Counted from the first letter of the stretch, positions 42,395-51,911 are shown. The stretch: 64,000 bases of DNA from an uncultured Pseudodesulfovibrio sp. (GCF_963677845.1 NZ_OY782498.1:2983518-3047517); one strand, 5' to 3'. Numbers and translations are program-made. Notes: generated by a model not told the origin, from the letters alone.

Positions 42395-44317
42395 ATGGGC
42401 AAGAGCATTACGCACAAGATCATTGAAAAACATCTCGTATCCGGCGAAATGATCCCCGGACAGGAAGTAGGACTGCGCATCGATCAGACCCTGACTCAGG
42501 ATGCCACGGGCACCATGGCGTGGCTCCAGTTTGAAGCTATCGGCATCGGCACGGTCAAAACGGACCTGTCCGTCAGCTACGTGGACCACAACACGTTGCA
42601 GATGGGCTTCCGTAACCCTGACGACCATCGCTATCTGCGCACGGTCGCCGCCAAGTCCGGCGCTGTTTTCTCCCCGGCTGGCACAGGCATCTGTCACCAG
42701 TTGCATCTGGAGAACTTCGGCAAACCCGGCGCAACCCTGATCGGTTCCGATTCTCACACACCGACCGCAGGTGGCATTGGTTCCATGGCTATGGGCGCAG
42801 GCGGGCTGTCCGTCGCACTCGCCATGGCAGGAGAAGCCTACTTCATTCCCATGCCCGAAGTGGTCAAAGTCAATCTGACCGGCGAACTCACTGGCTGGGC
42901 TGCTGGCAAAGATGTTATCCTTGAATTGCTTCGCCGTCTGACCGTCAAAGGTGGCGTTGGCAAGGTTTTCGAATACGCAGGACCGGGTGTCGCATCCCTT
43001 TCCGTGCCGGATCGAGCAACCATCACCAACATGGGTGCGGAACTCGGTGCCACCACCTCCATTTTCCCGTCCGATGACCGGACCAGAGATTTTCTGGAGA
43101 AGATGGGCCGTAGCGACGACTTCATGGAATTGATTGCCGATGAAGATGCGCACTATGATGATACCATTGAAATAAACCTGTCCGAGCTTGAGCCGCTGGT
43201 CGCCCAGCCACACATGCCGGATCAAGTGTGCAAAATCAAGGATCTGGCTGGTAAAAAGATCGACCAGTGTGCCATTGGTTCCTGCACCAACTCTTCATAC
43301 TCCGACCTCAAAAATACGGCCCAAATTCTGACCGGCAAGCAGACGCCACCTGAAACCGACCTGATGATTTCTCCCGGCTCCAAGCAGGTCATGAAAATGC
43401 TGGCCCGCGAAGGTCTTATTGAACCACTGTTGGACGCTGGCGCACGCCTGCTGGAATGTTCCTGTGGTCCGTGCATTGGCATGGGCGGATCCCCAACCTC
43501 AGCCGGTGTTTCCGTTCGTACCTTCAACCGCAACTTCGAAGGCCGTTCCGGCACTCTGGACGGTCAAGTCTACCTGGCTTCGGCCCAGTCCGCAGCTCGA
43601 CTGGCATTGGACGGTGAATTCACTGACCCTGCCACTTGGGGACCAGCCCCCGAGCGTGTGGAACTGCCTGAAGACGTCCCTTCAATCCGCAATTTATTTG
43701 TGTTCCCGCCTGAAGATACGGCTTCCGTCGAAATTCTCCGTGGACCCAACATTGTTGCCCTTGAAGATTTCAATAAACTGCCTGAAACCATCGAAGCCAA
43801 GGTGCTTCTCAAGGTTGAAGACAACATCACCACCGACCATATCCTGCCTGCAGGAGCTGAGATCACGGCCCTGCGGTCCAACATTCCAGCCATCAGCCAA
43901 TATATCTTCAGCCGTGTCGATCAAGGGTTTGTTGGCCGCATGAAGGAAGCTGGAACAGGTGTTATTCTGGGTGGTGAAAACTACGGACAGGGTTCCAGTC
44001 GCGAGCATGCCGCTCTCGGCCCCCGTCATCTCGGTGTCAAAGCCGTGATCGTCAAGTCCCTGGCCCGTATTCACCGCGCCAACCTCATCAACTTCGGGAT
44101 TCTGCCGTTGCTGCTAGTTAATTCGGCAGACTACGACGTCTTATCCGAAGGGAGTGGGTTGACAATTCCTGCCAGCGACATGACTCCGGGCGGGACCATC
44201 GACATTTCGGTGGACTCTGGTGAAACCATCACGGTCACAAATGATTTGACCAAAAAGGAACTGGAGATTATCCAGTCAGGTGGTCTCCTCAATGCTGTCC
44301 GAGAAGATCAATCATAA
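42395..44317 (+). CDS. acn: aconitate hydratase (aconitase)
   Basis: The 640-residue enzyme interconverts citrate and isocitrate through aconitate using a [4Fe-4S] cluster. It has the motifs LIGSDSHTPTAGGIGSMAMG, IGSCTNSS (first cluster Cys), CSCGPCIGMGGSP (the other two Cys), and the swivel domain with TTDHILPAG and GENYGQGSSREHAALGPRHL. The length, about 640 rather than 890 residues, is that of the shorter bacterial form found in Desulfovibrio. ATG 42395 follows TTGAGG; the frame from 42380 is less likely. A structured leader lies just before, so RNA-level control is possible. Confidence 0.95.
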   Translation: MGKSITHKIIEKHLVSGEMIPGQEVGLRIDQTLTQDATGTMAWLQFEAIGIGTVKTDLSVSYVDHNTLQMGFRNPDDHRYLRTVAAKSGAVFSPAGTGICHQLHLENFGKPGATLIGSDSHTPTAGGIGSMAMGAGGLSVALAMAGEAYFIPMPEVVKVNLTGELTGWAAGKDVILELLRRLTVKGGVGKVFEYAGPGVASLSVPDRATITNMGAELGATTSIFPSDDRTRDFLEKMGRSDDFMELIADEDAHYDDTIEINLSELEPLVAQPHMPDQVCKIKDLAGKKIDQCAIGSCTNSSYSDLKNTAQILTGKQTPPETDLMISPGSKQVMKMLAREGLIEPLLDAGARLLECSCGPCIGMGGSPTSAGVSVRTFNRNFEGRSGTLDGQVYLASAQSAARLALDGEFTDPATWGPAPERVELPEDVPSIRNLFVFPPEDTASVEILRGPNIVALEDFNKLPETIEAKVLLKVEDNITTDHILPAGAEITALRSNIPAISQYIFSRVDQGFVGRMKEAGTGVILGGENYGQGSSREHAALGPRHLGVKAVIVKSLARIHRANLINFGILPLLLVNSADYDVLSEGSGLTIPASDMTPGGTIDISVDSGETITVTNDLTKKELEIIQSGGLLNAVREDQS

Positions 44318-44383
44318 GAAGCGAGCAATTGCCGCCCTTTTTTTCGGGGTGGCGTCCTGTCAAACAGAGCTACTGGAGCTGAA

Positions 44384-46282
44384 ATGTTAGAGATAATGCG
44401 TGAGAACGCCTCCGGCTGGATCGTCAAGATCCTGTTTGCCATCATCATCATCGTTTTCGTATTTGCCTTTGGTATGTCCGGCCTTGCCCCTACCGGTGAC
44501 CCGGTTCTGGCTACCGTGAACGACCAAGTCGTCACACGGGCCGAATACGAATTCGCTTACCAGCGCATGGCAGAAGCCATTGGCCGCTCAAATCCGAACG
44601 TCACCTCCGCACAACTGCAGAGCGCACAGTTCAAGCAGATGGTCATGGGCGAACTCATCAGCAAGAAACTCTTGCTGGGCGAAGCCGAGAAACTCGGAAT
44701 AGGCGCATCCGACAAGGAAATGATCGAAGGCATTGCTGCCCAGTCCATGTTCAAAAATAAAAATGGCGTGTTCGACAAGAACATCTATCAAGCCGCCCTG
44801 CGAAGCATTCGCATGACTCCGGCTCAGTTTGAAGCTGACTTCAAACAGGAAATAATCATCGAGAAGGTCAAGCAGGGCGTCGGCAGTGCCGCCTCGGCTA
44901 CACCTGCGCAGGCTCGTCAGCTGTTTGACTGGGTTGGTGAACAAGTCCGTATTGACTACATTCAGGTCGCTCCCAAAGACTTCATGGACACTGTCAAAGT
45001 CTCCAACGATGAAATCAAGGCCTACTTCATGGCCAATCAGGAGCGTTTCACCGCTCCCGCACAGGTTCGCCTGCGTGTGATCTCCTTCACCCCTGATGCT
45101 CTGGCCAAATTCCAGACCGTCACTGATGACGAGATCAAGGCATACTACGACGCCAACACAAAACTTATGCAGCAGCCTGAGCAGGTTCACGCCCGTCACA
45201 TCCTCGTGATGGTCAAGGACTCCGACTCTGACGCTGACAAGGAAAAAGCCAAGGCCAAGATTGAGGAAGTCCTCAAGAAAGCCAAAGCCGGTGAGGATTT
45301 CGCAGCTCTTGCTCAGGAATACTCCGAAGGCCCCAGCGCCCCGAACGGTGGCGAACTTGGTTGGTTCGGCCGTGGCGCCATGGTCCCTGAATTCGAAAAG
45401 GCCGCTTTCGACACCGTCACTGGTGACATATCCGGTCTGGTCAAGACCCAATTCGGCTGGCACATCATCAAGGTCGAAGAACGCAAAGACGCTTCCACTC
45501 AGACTCTGGATGATGCCAAAGACGAACTGCGCACAAAGATCGCTCAGGAAAAAGCATCCGAAAAGATCACCGAGCAGTTGGATCAAGCCATGGATCGTCT
45601 GATCTCCGGTATGACCATCGAAGAAATTGCCAAGGAACTCAAACTTGAAGCGATCACCACCGAGCCCATGCCCGCGCTCTTCCTGACTCAGATATTCGGT
45701 CTGTCTCCTGAGGCAGCCAAGACCGTTCAGGATTTGGCAGTCGGCGAAGCTCATAAGGCACCCATCGCCGTCAACGGCGGATACATGCTCGTTGAAAAGG
45801 TCGAGGACATTCCCCCGACCCTTATGCCGCTGGACAAGGTCAAGACAAACGTCGTCGCTAGCATCAAAAAGCAAAAAAGCGATGAAATGGCCCAGAATGA
45901 AGCTGAAAAGATTCACGCGGCATTGACCGGTGCAAACGCTGCAAAGGCCGCCAAGACCTATGCAAAACGCATCAAGACCTCCGAGCCTTTTGGCCGTCAG
46001 GGTAATATTGCAGGACTGGGTCAAAGCAAACCCTTAACCGAAGCTGCCTTCACGGCAAAAGACACTGCATGGCTGCCTTTGGTTTACACCATGCCAAACA
46101 GTGTTCTGGTTGTCCGTTTGAATGAACGCGTCCCCGCTTCCGAAGAAGCGTGGAAGGAACAGAAGAAATTCTGGATGGAACAGGCCACTCAGGGGTACCG
46201 CAAGGAAATGCTCGCATCCTTCATGGATGAACTGAGTAAAAGTGCTGACATTGATATCGTCCAACCAGAAGTCCTCCAGTAG
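44384..46282 (+). CDS. ppiD: PpiD-type periplasmic chaperone/peptidyl-prolyl isomerase
   Basis: The 632-residue protein is anchored by one N-terminal helix (about residues 12-32: GWIVKILFAIIIIVFVFAFG). A SurA-N-like chaperone part follows (about 38-190). A parvulin rotamase domain lies about 264-365, with QVHARHILVMVKDSD, GGELGWFGRGAMVPEFEKAA and GWHIIKVEE. The rest is a helical tail. PpiD helps newly exported proteins fold at the SecYEG exit. GGAGCTGAA precedes ATG 44384. It follows aconitase by 66 bp with no clear terminator between them, so they may be co-read. Confidence 0.92.
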   Translation: MLEIMRENASGWIVKILFAIIIIVFVFAFGMSGLAPTGDPVLATVNDQVVTRAEYEFAYQRMAEAIGRSNPNVTSAQLQSAQFKQMVMGELISKKLLLGEAEKLGIGASDKEMIEGIAAQSMFKNKNGVFDKNIYQAALRSIRMTPAQFEADFKQEIIIEKVKQGVGSAASATPAQARQLFDWVGEQVRIDYIQVAPKDFMDTVKVSNDEIKAYFMANQERFTAPAQVRLRVISFTPDALAKFQTVTDDEIKAYYDANTKLMQQPEQVHARHILVMVKDSDSDADKEKAKAKIEEVLKKAKAGEDFAALAQEYSEGPSAPNGGELGWFGRGAMVPEFEKAAFDTVTGDISGLVKTQFGWHIIKVEERKDASTQTLDDAKDELRTKIAQEKASEKITEQLDQAMDRLISGMTIEEIAKELKLEAITTEPMPALFLTQIFGLSPEAAKTVQDLAVGEAHKAPIAVNGGYMLVEKVEDIPPTLMPLDKVKTNVVASIKKQKSDEMAQNEAEKIHAALTGANAAKAAKTYAKRIKTSEPFGRQGNIAGLGQSKPLTEAAFTAKDTAWLPLVYTMPNSVLVVRLNERVPASEEAWKEQKKFWMEQATQGYRKEMLASFMDELSKSADIDIVQPEVLQ

Positions 46283-46300
46283 ACTCCCTCATAAAAGATT

Positions 46301-46340
46301 AAAGCGGCCTTTCCCGAATTCGGGAAAGGCCGCTTTTTTG
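46301..46340. terminator. terminator after ppiD
   Basis: AAAGCGGCCTTTCCCG pairs with CGGGAAAGGCCGCTTT (46301-46336), followed by T residues. It lies between convergent genes and can act both ways. Confidence 0.88.
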
Positions 46341-46381
46341 TTCAACCGGCTCAAAAATATTTTCTTTAAACCAAACGAACC

Positions 46382-46831
46382 TTATTTTTCACGCTTCACA
46401 GTCTGTTTATAATAATCACCAACGGCCTCCTGCAAGGCGTTGGCTGCCAGCCATGCACAGTGCTGATCATCAGCAGGCAAACATTCTGTCCCTCCCAAGC
46501 CCTCAAGGACAGTCTCTCCGGTGACAGCAACAATATCGTCACACAGCTTGCCCACAGCGAGTTCTGCGGCCATGGACCCACTAATCATACTGGAACCACA
46601 GCCATCAGTAGCAAAGCCAGCGTCACACACTTTGTCATCTTCAATATACAGAAATATTCGAATGGTATCGCCACATCCCCCGGTGGATGCGCCCTCATAG
46701 TTGGCCTTGGCGGGTTTGCCCCGGTGCGGTGGGTTGCGCCAACGCTCAAATCCCGCCTGCCCATAGGCCTCAATGGTTTCTTCATTAACCTTACCCTGAA
46801 GTTCATTCACAATGTCATCAAAACTGGGCAT
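46382..46831 (-). CDS. IscU/NifU-N-like iron-sulfur scaffold
   Basis: 149 residues, about the size of IscU. It shows GGCGDTIRIFLYIEDDKVCD (first Cys with Gly-Asp), FATDGCGSSMISGSMAAELAVGK (second Cys), and a third Cys at ADDQHCAWLAANAL. These are the three cluster-binding positions of the NifU N-terminal domain. The scaffold holds a new cluster before passing it on. No cysteine desulfurase lies beside it here, which is uncommon. ATG 46831 has a weak site. An upstream start at 46936 is open but gives a non-family N-terminus. Confidence 0.82.
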   Translation of the reverse strand: MPSFDDIVNELQGKVNEETIEAYGQAGFERWRNPPHRGKPAKANYEGASTGGCGDTIRIFLYIEDDKVCDAGFATDGCGSSMISGSMAAELAVGKLCDDIVAVTGETVLEGLGGTECLPADDQHCAWLAANALQEAVGDYYKQTVKREK

Positions 46832-46996
46832 TCTCTTGTCCGTTTGTTGAATGGTTATACTCTGCCCCAATGTGAGGTCTTTGGCCGGTCTGTTACCAAC
46901 CCGCGCCTTGCTCAGCAATAATACAGGTTCATCCAATTTAAAAGTATCCTTAGCTTATATAAAATCGTTTTTTTACACTGTTCATCCTGTCGAGAT

Positions 46997-48268
46997 TTAA
47001 CTGACTTGCAAAATCTCATCCCATACTGTCGTATATCGAGGTGAACGCATCTCCCGTTTCATCTTCCACCCCTGTCGGATACCTGACGCCGCAAATGACA
47101 CCGTGTCGCGCCCCCATTTCGTATTACAGTTATCCACGGCTTGCATAAGCGGCTTATCACTCGGACGATGTGCAGGAGGCAGCGCTAACAAGTTGAGCCA
47201 ACGTCCATGTTCCGGCTCCAGGCCAGAAAGCATGACCCCGCATTTCTTGTAGGCATATCCATCTTTAAAAAGACGCTCCATGCCCGTCAAAGCAGTACGA
47301 ATCAACGTCGGCGTATGCGATGTACTTACAGCCAAGGGGATCGACACAGTGTTGGAATACTGCGGTTCCCCAAGCTTGAACCGATTGGTCTCCAAGGAAA
47401 CATGGACGTTTGAGGCCACGGACCGTTGCTTACGCAGCTTTTCTGCGGCGCGTGTCATGTACTTTGATGTAGCCTCCAGCATGTCCTCAAATGAAGTTAC
47501 TGGATGACCGAAGGAGCGGGACGAAACTATGGTTTTTTTGTCCACGGGCCCCATGGCAAAATCAAGGCACGGCCAACCTCGCAACTCCAGCAAGGTATGC
47601 AGTCCGGTCACGGTCATCTTCTTTTTGACCCAGTCACGTCTCAATTCCCGAAATTCCAACGCATTAGTTACGCCCATTTTTCGCAACCGTTTCGCATGGC
47701 GTGAACCTATGCCCCACACATCCCCGATCTCAGTCCATTGCAAAACGAGATCAGGGGCCGGACTCGCTCCGAAATCGAACACCCCACGGCACCGTTCCTG
47801 TTTCTTGGCAAAACGATTGGCAAGCTTTGCCAACGTCTTGGTTGGCCCCACACCCACGGAGACAGGAATCCCTGTCCACGTATGCACTGTGGCTCGCAGT
47901 TTGCGTCCAAACGCCTCGGCTCCACCCTGTACACCTGTCAGGTCGCAAAAAGCCTCATCAATGGAATATATCTCCACCCCCGGACAAAACCGAGTCAAAA
48001 CCTTCATGACACGTGCCGACATATCGCCATACAGGGCATAGTTGGATGAAAAAACGGCCACGCCACGGCGCTCCAGCATGGACCGGCATTTATAATATGG
48101 TGCTCCCATGGGCACACCCATATTTTTTGCTTCGTTCGATCGTGCAATCACGCACCCGTCATTATTAGACAAGACCACCACAGGGCGACCAACCAAATCA
48201 GGTCGGAACGCTCGCTCGCAGGAAGCATAGAAATTGTTGCAGTCGATCAGTGCGTAGCTTTTCGGCAT
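46997..48268 (-). CDS. umuC: DNA polymerase V catalytic subunit UmuC
   Basis: The 423-residue Y-family polymerase carries out error-prone synthesis past lesions. Its active site shows YALIDCNNFYASCERAF (first metal Asp) and YSIDEAFCDLTG (second Asp-Glu). Helix-hairpin-helix and little-finger parts follow (IGSRHAKRLRKMGVTNALEF). The C-terminus, MQAVDNCNTKWGRDTVSFAA onward, is the UmuC-type DUF4113 tail. ATG 48268 lies 159 bp after the umuD stop, with a hairpin repeat between. A role in the SOS response is expected. Confidence 0.93.
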   Translation of the reverse strand: MPKSYALIDCNNFYASCERAFRPDLVGRPVVVLSNNDGCVIARSNEAKNMGVPMGAPYYKCRSMLERRGVAVFSSNYALYGDMSARVMKVLTRFCPGVEIYSIDEAFCDLTGVQGGAEAFGRKLRATVHTWTGIPVSVGVGPTKTLAKLANRFAKKQERCRGVFDFGASPAPDLVLQWTEIGDVWGIGSRHAKRLRKMGVTNALEFRELRRDWVKKKMTVTGLHTLLELRGWPCLDFAMGPVDKKTIVSSRSFGHPVTSFEDMLEATSKYMTRAAEKLRKQRSVASNVHVSLETNRFKLGEPQYSNTVSIPLAVSTSHTPTLIRTALTGMERLFKDGYAYKKCGVMLSGLEPEHGRWLNLLALPPAHRPSDKPLMQAVDNCNTKWGRDTVSFAASGIRQGWKMKREMRSPRYTTVWDEILQVS

Positions 48269-48300
48269 GGTGGATCTCGTTATGGGAATGTCCCCGACAG

Positions 48301-48388
48301 GCCTACCGGCGGTCCCTCCGGGGGCTCAAGAACCTTTTGAAAAAGGTTCTTGAGCATCTCCCAAACTTTTTATTGCGCCTTCGGCGGG
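48301..48388 (+). repeat. dispersed intergenic hairpin repeat, copy B
   Basis: GCCTACCGGCGG, then arms CTCAAGAACC and GGTTCTTGAG around TTTTGAAAAA, then AAACTTTTTATTGCGCCTTC. It shares order and sequence with copies at 27761 and 56171 and sits between umuD and umuC. Confidence 0.7.
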
Positions 48389-48427
48389 GTCTTTATGGTG
48401 TGTTTTAAGAAGAAAGAGAATCCATTT

Positions 48428-48907
48428 TTAGAGCTTGTGAATCACGTGTTGAACAACGCCCCAGACTTGAAAATCGGTGTCTTCGGTGAGTGGGGCCGGC
48501 GGGTACTCTGGATTTTCTGGGGCAAGCTCCAGACCAGTCGCTGTCTTGCGGAGTCGCTTGACCGTGAATTCACCGTCCACGCAGGCGATGATGACATCAC
48601 CAGAGCGCGGTGTCCGGGATCTATCTACCACCAACAAATCATCATGATGAATGGCTGCACCGATCATTGAATCGCCACAGACACGGACAAAAAACGTTGC
48701 CTCCGGCCTCGGCACAAGGTGCTCGTTCAAATCAAGCGTCTTCTCAAAATACTCCTCGGCTGGCGATGGGAACCCCGCAGGCACGGCCTCGCTAGCCAAG
48801 ACGATAGGCACGTGGCTCCCACAATCAGCCCGAACAACACTTTCAACCCAATCGACTGGAATTAGCAGCCCGGTCTCGTCATATATCCGCATTACTCTAT
48901 GCACCAT
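48428..48907 (-). CDS. umuD: UmuD, polymerase V self-cleaving subunit
   Basis: The 159-residue S24-family protein has the self-cleavage site VPAGFPSPAEEY (Ala44-Gly45), the nucleophile Ser80 in VCGDSMIGA, and the base Lys117 in DGEFTVKRL. The Ser-Lys spacing of 37 is the same as in E. coli UmuD; the N-terminus is about 20 residues longer. RecA-filament-aided cleavage gives UmuD', which joins UmuC. ATG 48907 or the in-frame ATG 48892 could start it; neither has a strong site. Confidence 0.9.
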   Translation of the reverse strand: MVHRVMRIYDETGLLIPVDWVESVVRADCGSHVPIVLASEAVPAGFPSPAEEYFEKTLDLNEHLVPRPEATFFVRVCGDSMIGAAIHHDDLLVVDRSRTPRSGDVIIACVDGEFTVKRLRKTATGLELAPENPEYPPAPLTEDTDFQVWGVVQHVIHKL

Positions 48908-48908
48908 T

Positions 48909-48927
48909 TGTTAAATTAAGTAAAACA
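48909..48927 (-). promoter_or_regulatory. imperfect palindrome before umuD, possible SOS operator
   Basis: TGTTAAATTAAGTAAAACA has matching ends TGTT/AACA and AT-rich arms and lies directly before the umuD start. It could be a LexA site of this lineage, but no known box was matched. Confidence 0.25.
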
Positions 48928-48991
48928 TTCTTCCTTTTTTTATCCCCTTTTGTCAACTAAAACAATACACATTCACTGCTTTTCCCGCTCT

Positions 48992-49038
48992 GCAAAAAAA
49001 AGACGGCGCACCATGAATTATCATGATGCGCCGTCTGT
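48992..49038 (-). terminator. terminator of the htpX-htrA-methyltransferase operon
   Basis: AGACGGCGCATCATGA pairs with TCATGGTGCGCCGTCT (one G-T) and is followed on the minus strand by eight T residues. Confidence 0.9.
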
Positions 49039-49076
49039 TCAGCTTCACTCTTTACAACGGTCTAAAAGATCAAAAC

Positions 49077-49715
49077 CTACTCAGGCATTCGTGTCATACA
49101 ATAAAATCCGGCTGAATGGTGCCCGTTCATTGTATCGAAGACGACCTCCTCAAAGGTCAGGGTATCGAAATCAAAGAACAAGGCTTCCATATGATTGCGA
49201 TCATGATGCCTAACGATACCACCGTCAGGCAGATCGAAAATACCGTAAATACCATGCTTTTCGTGACCAAGTTTGTACCGATCAAGATTGCGTTTATCCC
49301 GGTTGAGCAAAAAATCGTTAACGTACAGCAGCCCGCCCGGAACAAGAACCCGCTTTAACTCAAGCAGCGTCTCGGCCTGCATTTTTGTTTCGGGCATGCA
49401 AGTGAATACACCGAGCATGATTGCCGCATCAAAACTCCCGTCCTCAAAGGGCAAGGGGCCGCCGGGATAGGCTCGCAGGTCAAGGGTGGGATATTCACGC
49501 CGCCCCCGATCAACGAGAGGTTGTGAAAAATCAATGCCGGTCACATGGGCATACCCGGTCTCGGTCAACTCTGCGACAGTTCGGCCATAGCCACACCCAA
49601 AATCAAGGACGCGTGCGTCCAGCAGGACGTGGCTCTTGAATTCATCGAGAATAAGCGGCGTGGTAAAGGTCTTGTCCGCACCCTTGCCGGTCCAGTATTC
49701 TTGTTGGGATTCGAT
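49077..49715 (-). CDS. class I SAM-dependent methyltransferase, apparent ATC start
   Basis: 212 residues. The only ATG/GTG/TTG-type start that fits is TTG 49568, but that would cut off motif I. The frame stays open upstream to 49715 and codes ESQQEYWTGKGADKTFTTPL, then VLDFGCGYGRT (SAM-binding motif I), VTGIDFSQPLVDRG (motif II Asp), and later FDAAIMLGVF and KRVLVPGGLLYVND. A GGAGG site lies 6 bases before ATC 49715, overlapping the htrA stop, so translation probably begins at ATC after htrA. The acceptor is unknown. It is the last gene of the operon. Confidence 0.75.
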   Translation of the reverse strand: MESQQEYWTGKGADKTFTTPLILDEFKSHVLLDARVLDFGCGYGRTVAELTETGYAHVTGIDFSQPLVDRGRREYPTLDLRAYPGGPLPFEDGSFDAAIMLGVFTCMPETKMQAETLLELKRVLVPGGLLYVNDFLLNRDKRNLDRYKLGHEKHGIYGIFDLPDGGIVRHHDRNHMEALFFDFDTLTFEEVVFDTMNGHHSAGFYCMTRMPE

Positions 49716-49725
49716 GACGGACCTC

Positions 49726-51057
49726 CTACAGAGTCATACGAACATTATATAAATTACGACCTCGCTGCACGCGCATGAGAATTGTTTTCTGCATACGATT
49801 GCGCAGGAAGGCATTGAGCAAGTCAATGCCTGACTTAAGCCGCCTGTTACCTATCTGATGGATAGTGTCACCGGTTTTCAGACCAAGTTTGGCAGCTGCA
49901 GAACCGGGGACCACCATAGTTACTTCCGCACCGGCCCCTTTCGCGCGATCACCCAGCTCAAATCCCCAACGGGTACGAACAAGATCCAGCGCCATACGCT
50001 TATCCAGCACTTGAGGTTTAAGTGTGTGACGAAATTTCTTCCCGTCACGAAGGACAACCAAAGAAAGGGACTCCGATTTAGTCGTACTGTAAATCCGGGT
50101 CAGATACTCATCCTTATTGGTGATATTCTGCCCGTTGACGGTCAAAATAATATCCGCCGCCTTGATACCGGCCTTGGCTGCTGGCGTATTGGGGTAAACC
50201 TCGGAAACCAGCATCCCTTTCAAATTCTTCAAATTAAAGTAACGGGCTGCAGCCTGATCAATATCCTGTCCGAACATCCCAAGCCAGATGGGAGAAACAT
50301 GGCCGGAATCCAACAGTTCGTCGATCACGAATTTGGCCTTGTTGATCGGAATGGCAAAACCGATACCCTCGGCGCGGGCATGAATGGCAGTATTAATGCC
50401 GATGAGTTCTCCGTGAATATTCAAAAGCGGCCCACCGGAGTTGCCGGGATTAATGGCCGCGTCGGTCTGAATAAAACTGCCGAACGCTCCCTTGTTGGTA
50501 CGCATGGGACGATTCAAGGCCGAGACCACACCAGTCGTCACGGTATGGGAATAGCCAAAAGGATTACCGATGGCGATAACAGTCTCGCCGATAAAAATAT
50601 CCCCGGAATCTCCCATCTCGACCTGCGGCAAATTGAACGCTTTATCCAACTTAAGTACAGCCAAATCAAAATCAGTATCCGAGCCGACCAGTTCCGCCGT
50701 GAACTCTCGCCCATCATTGAGACGAACCGTAATCTTGCCGCCCGAGGCAACCACATGTGCATTGGTCAGCACCAAAGCTTTGGTGCCATCAATAATGACG
50801 CCAGAACCGAGGCTCTGAGAATCCCGCTTGCGTTGATTGCCATAAAATTCCTTGAAAAATTGATCAAAGAAAGGATCACCGAAAGGCGATATCGCACCGC
50901 CCTTGTTCTTCTTTATCACAGTAATATTAACAACGGACGGGCTGACCGCCTCCACGGCCTTGACCACTGGAGTACGACGATCATTTTCAGCTCGGGCCGG
51001 ATTGGTTGCAATGGCGAAGCACAGGATGAGAGAGAGAACGACGAGCGACTTTTTCAT
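49726..51057 (-). CDS. htrA: HtrA/DegP-family periplasmic serine protease
   Basis: The 443-residue protease has a Sec signal (about residues 1-23), a trypsin-like domain with His in LTNAHVVASGG, Asp in DTDFDLAVLKLD and Ser in NPGNSGGPLLN, and two PDZ domains: PDZ1 about 255-345 (GMLVSEVYPNTPAAKAGIKA) and a shorter PDZ2 from about 365 (VTMVVPGSAAAKLGLKTGDT). It removes or refolds damaged periplasmic proteins. ATG 51057 follows AGGAGAATAAG. It lies 5 bp after htpX, so the two envelope-quality genes are one unit with the methyltransferase. Confidence 0.93.
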   Translation of the reverse strand: MKKSLVVLSLILCFAIATNPARAENDRRTPVVKAVEAVSPSVVNITVIKKNKGGAISPFGDPFFDQFFKEFYGNQRKRDSQSLGSGVIIDGTKALVLTNAHVVASGGKITVRLNDGREFTAELVGSDTDFDLAVLKLDKAFNLPQVEMGDSGDIFIGETVIAIGNPFGYSHTVTTGVVSALNRPMRTNKGAFGSFIQTDAAINPGNSGGPLLNIHGELIGINTAIHARAEGIGFAIPINKAKFVIDELLDSGHVSPIWLGMFGQDIDQAAARYFNLKNLKGMLVSEVYPNTPAAKAGIKAADIILTVNGQNITNKDEYLTRIYSTTKSESLSLVVLRDGKKFRHTLKPQVLDKRMALDLVRTRWGFELGDRAKGAGAEVTMVVPGSAAAKLGLKTGDTIHQIGNRRLKSGIDLLNAFLRNRMQKTILMRVQRGRNLYNVRMTL

Positions 51058-51062
51058 ACTAC

Positions 51063-51911
51063 TTATTCTCCTGCCATGGCGCGAAGCCGGGCAATACGAT
51101 CTTCAATGGGAGGATGTGTCGCGAACAGGGACATGGTCCGTCTGCCCGAAAAAGGATTGACAATAAACATGTTTTCCGTAGCCGGGCTGCCCTGAAGCGG
51201 CACCTGTCGAGATGCGGCATCAAGCTTTGCCAATGCCCCGGCGAGATGCAGAGGGTTCTGCGCAAGTCGCGCTCCGGTTGAATCAGCCAAATATTCACGG
51301 GAACGGGAAATAGCCATCTGAATCAATCCGGCCGCCACAGGCGCGAGAAAGGCCATGGCCAATGCCGCGAGAGGGCTGCCGCCTTCATCGTCATCACTGG
51401 AAAAACCACCGAAAATCGCAGTCCATTGCAGCATGTTGGCAATAAAAACAATGGCACCGGCCAACACCGCCGCGATAGTCTGGATGAGAATATCACGATT
51501 TGCGATATGCCCGAGTTCGTGCGCAAGCACACCCTTGAGTTCGTCGGGACTCAAGATGTTGACGATACCACGAGTGACAGCCACCACGGCGTTCTCAGGG
51601 TTACGACCCGTTGCAAAGGCATTGGGCGAATCTTGAGGGATGAGAAAAACACGCGGCTTGGGAATGCCTGCGGAAACGGCCATCTCTTCCACAACACGGT
51701 GGATATGCGGAGCATCGCCCGGAGACAATTCCTGTGCTTTGTACATCTTGAGCACGATTTTATCCGAATACCAATAGCTACCCACATTCATGAGCATGGC
51801 AAGGCCAAAGGCCAGAAACAAACCAACTCGCCCCCCCATGGCACCGCCGAGCATCATAAGCAGGCCGGTGAGCAGGCCCAGAAGCAAAACTGTCTTTATC
51901 TGACTGGTCAT
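51063..51911 (-). CDS. htpX: membrane metalloprotease HtpX
   Basis: The 282-residue protease has two N-terminal membrane helices (about residues 7-45), the zinc motif HELGHIANRD (HExxH), two more helices, and the third zinc ligand Glu in REYLADSTGARL. It ends with the HP-rich SLFATHPPIEDRIARL region. HtpX cuts misfolded membrane proteins on the cytoplasmic side. ATG 51911 follows GGAGG; a TTG at 51929 is less likely. It is the first gene of htpX-htrA, a fitting pair for envelope stress. Confidence 0.93.
   Translation of the reverse strand: MTSQIKTVLLLGLLTGLLMMLGGAMGGRVGLFLAFGLAMLMNVGSYWYSDKIVLKMYKAQELSPGDAPHIHRVVEEMAVSAGIPKPRVFLIPQDSPNAFATGRNPENAVVAVTRGIVNILSPDELKGVLAHELGHIANRDILIQTIAAVLAGAIVFIANMLQWTAIFGGFSSDDDEGGSPLAALAMAFLAPVAAGLIQMAISRSREYLADSTGARLAQNPLHLAGALAKLDAASRQVPLQGSPATENMFIVNPFSGRRTMSLFATHPPIEDRIARLRAMAGE

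Noticed and set aside
44588..46024. Open frame of 478 codons opposite ppiD
   Set aside because: Low-complexity reading caused by the composition of ppiD; no start site and no recognisable motif.
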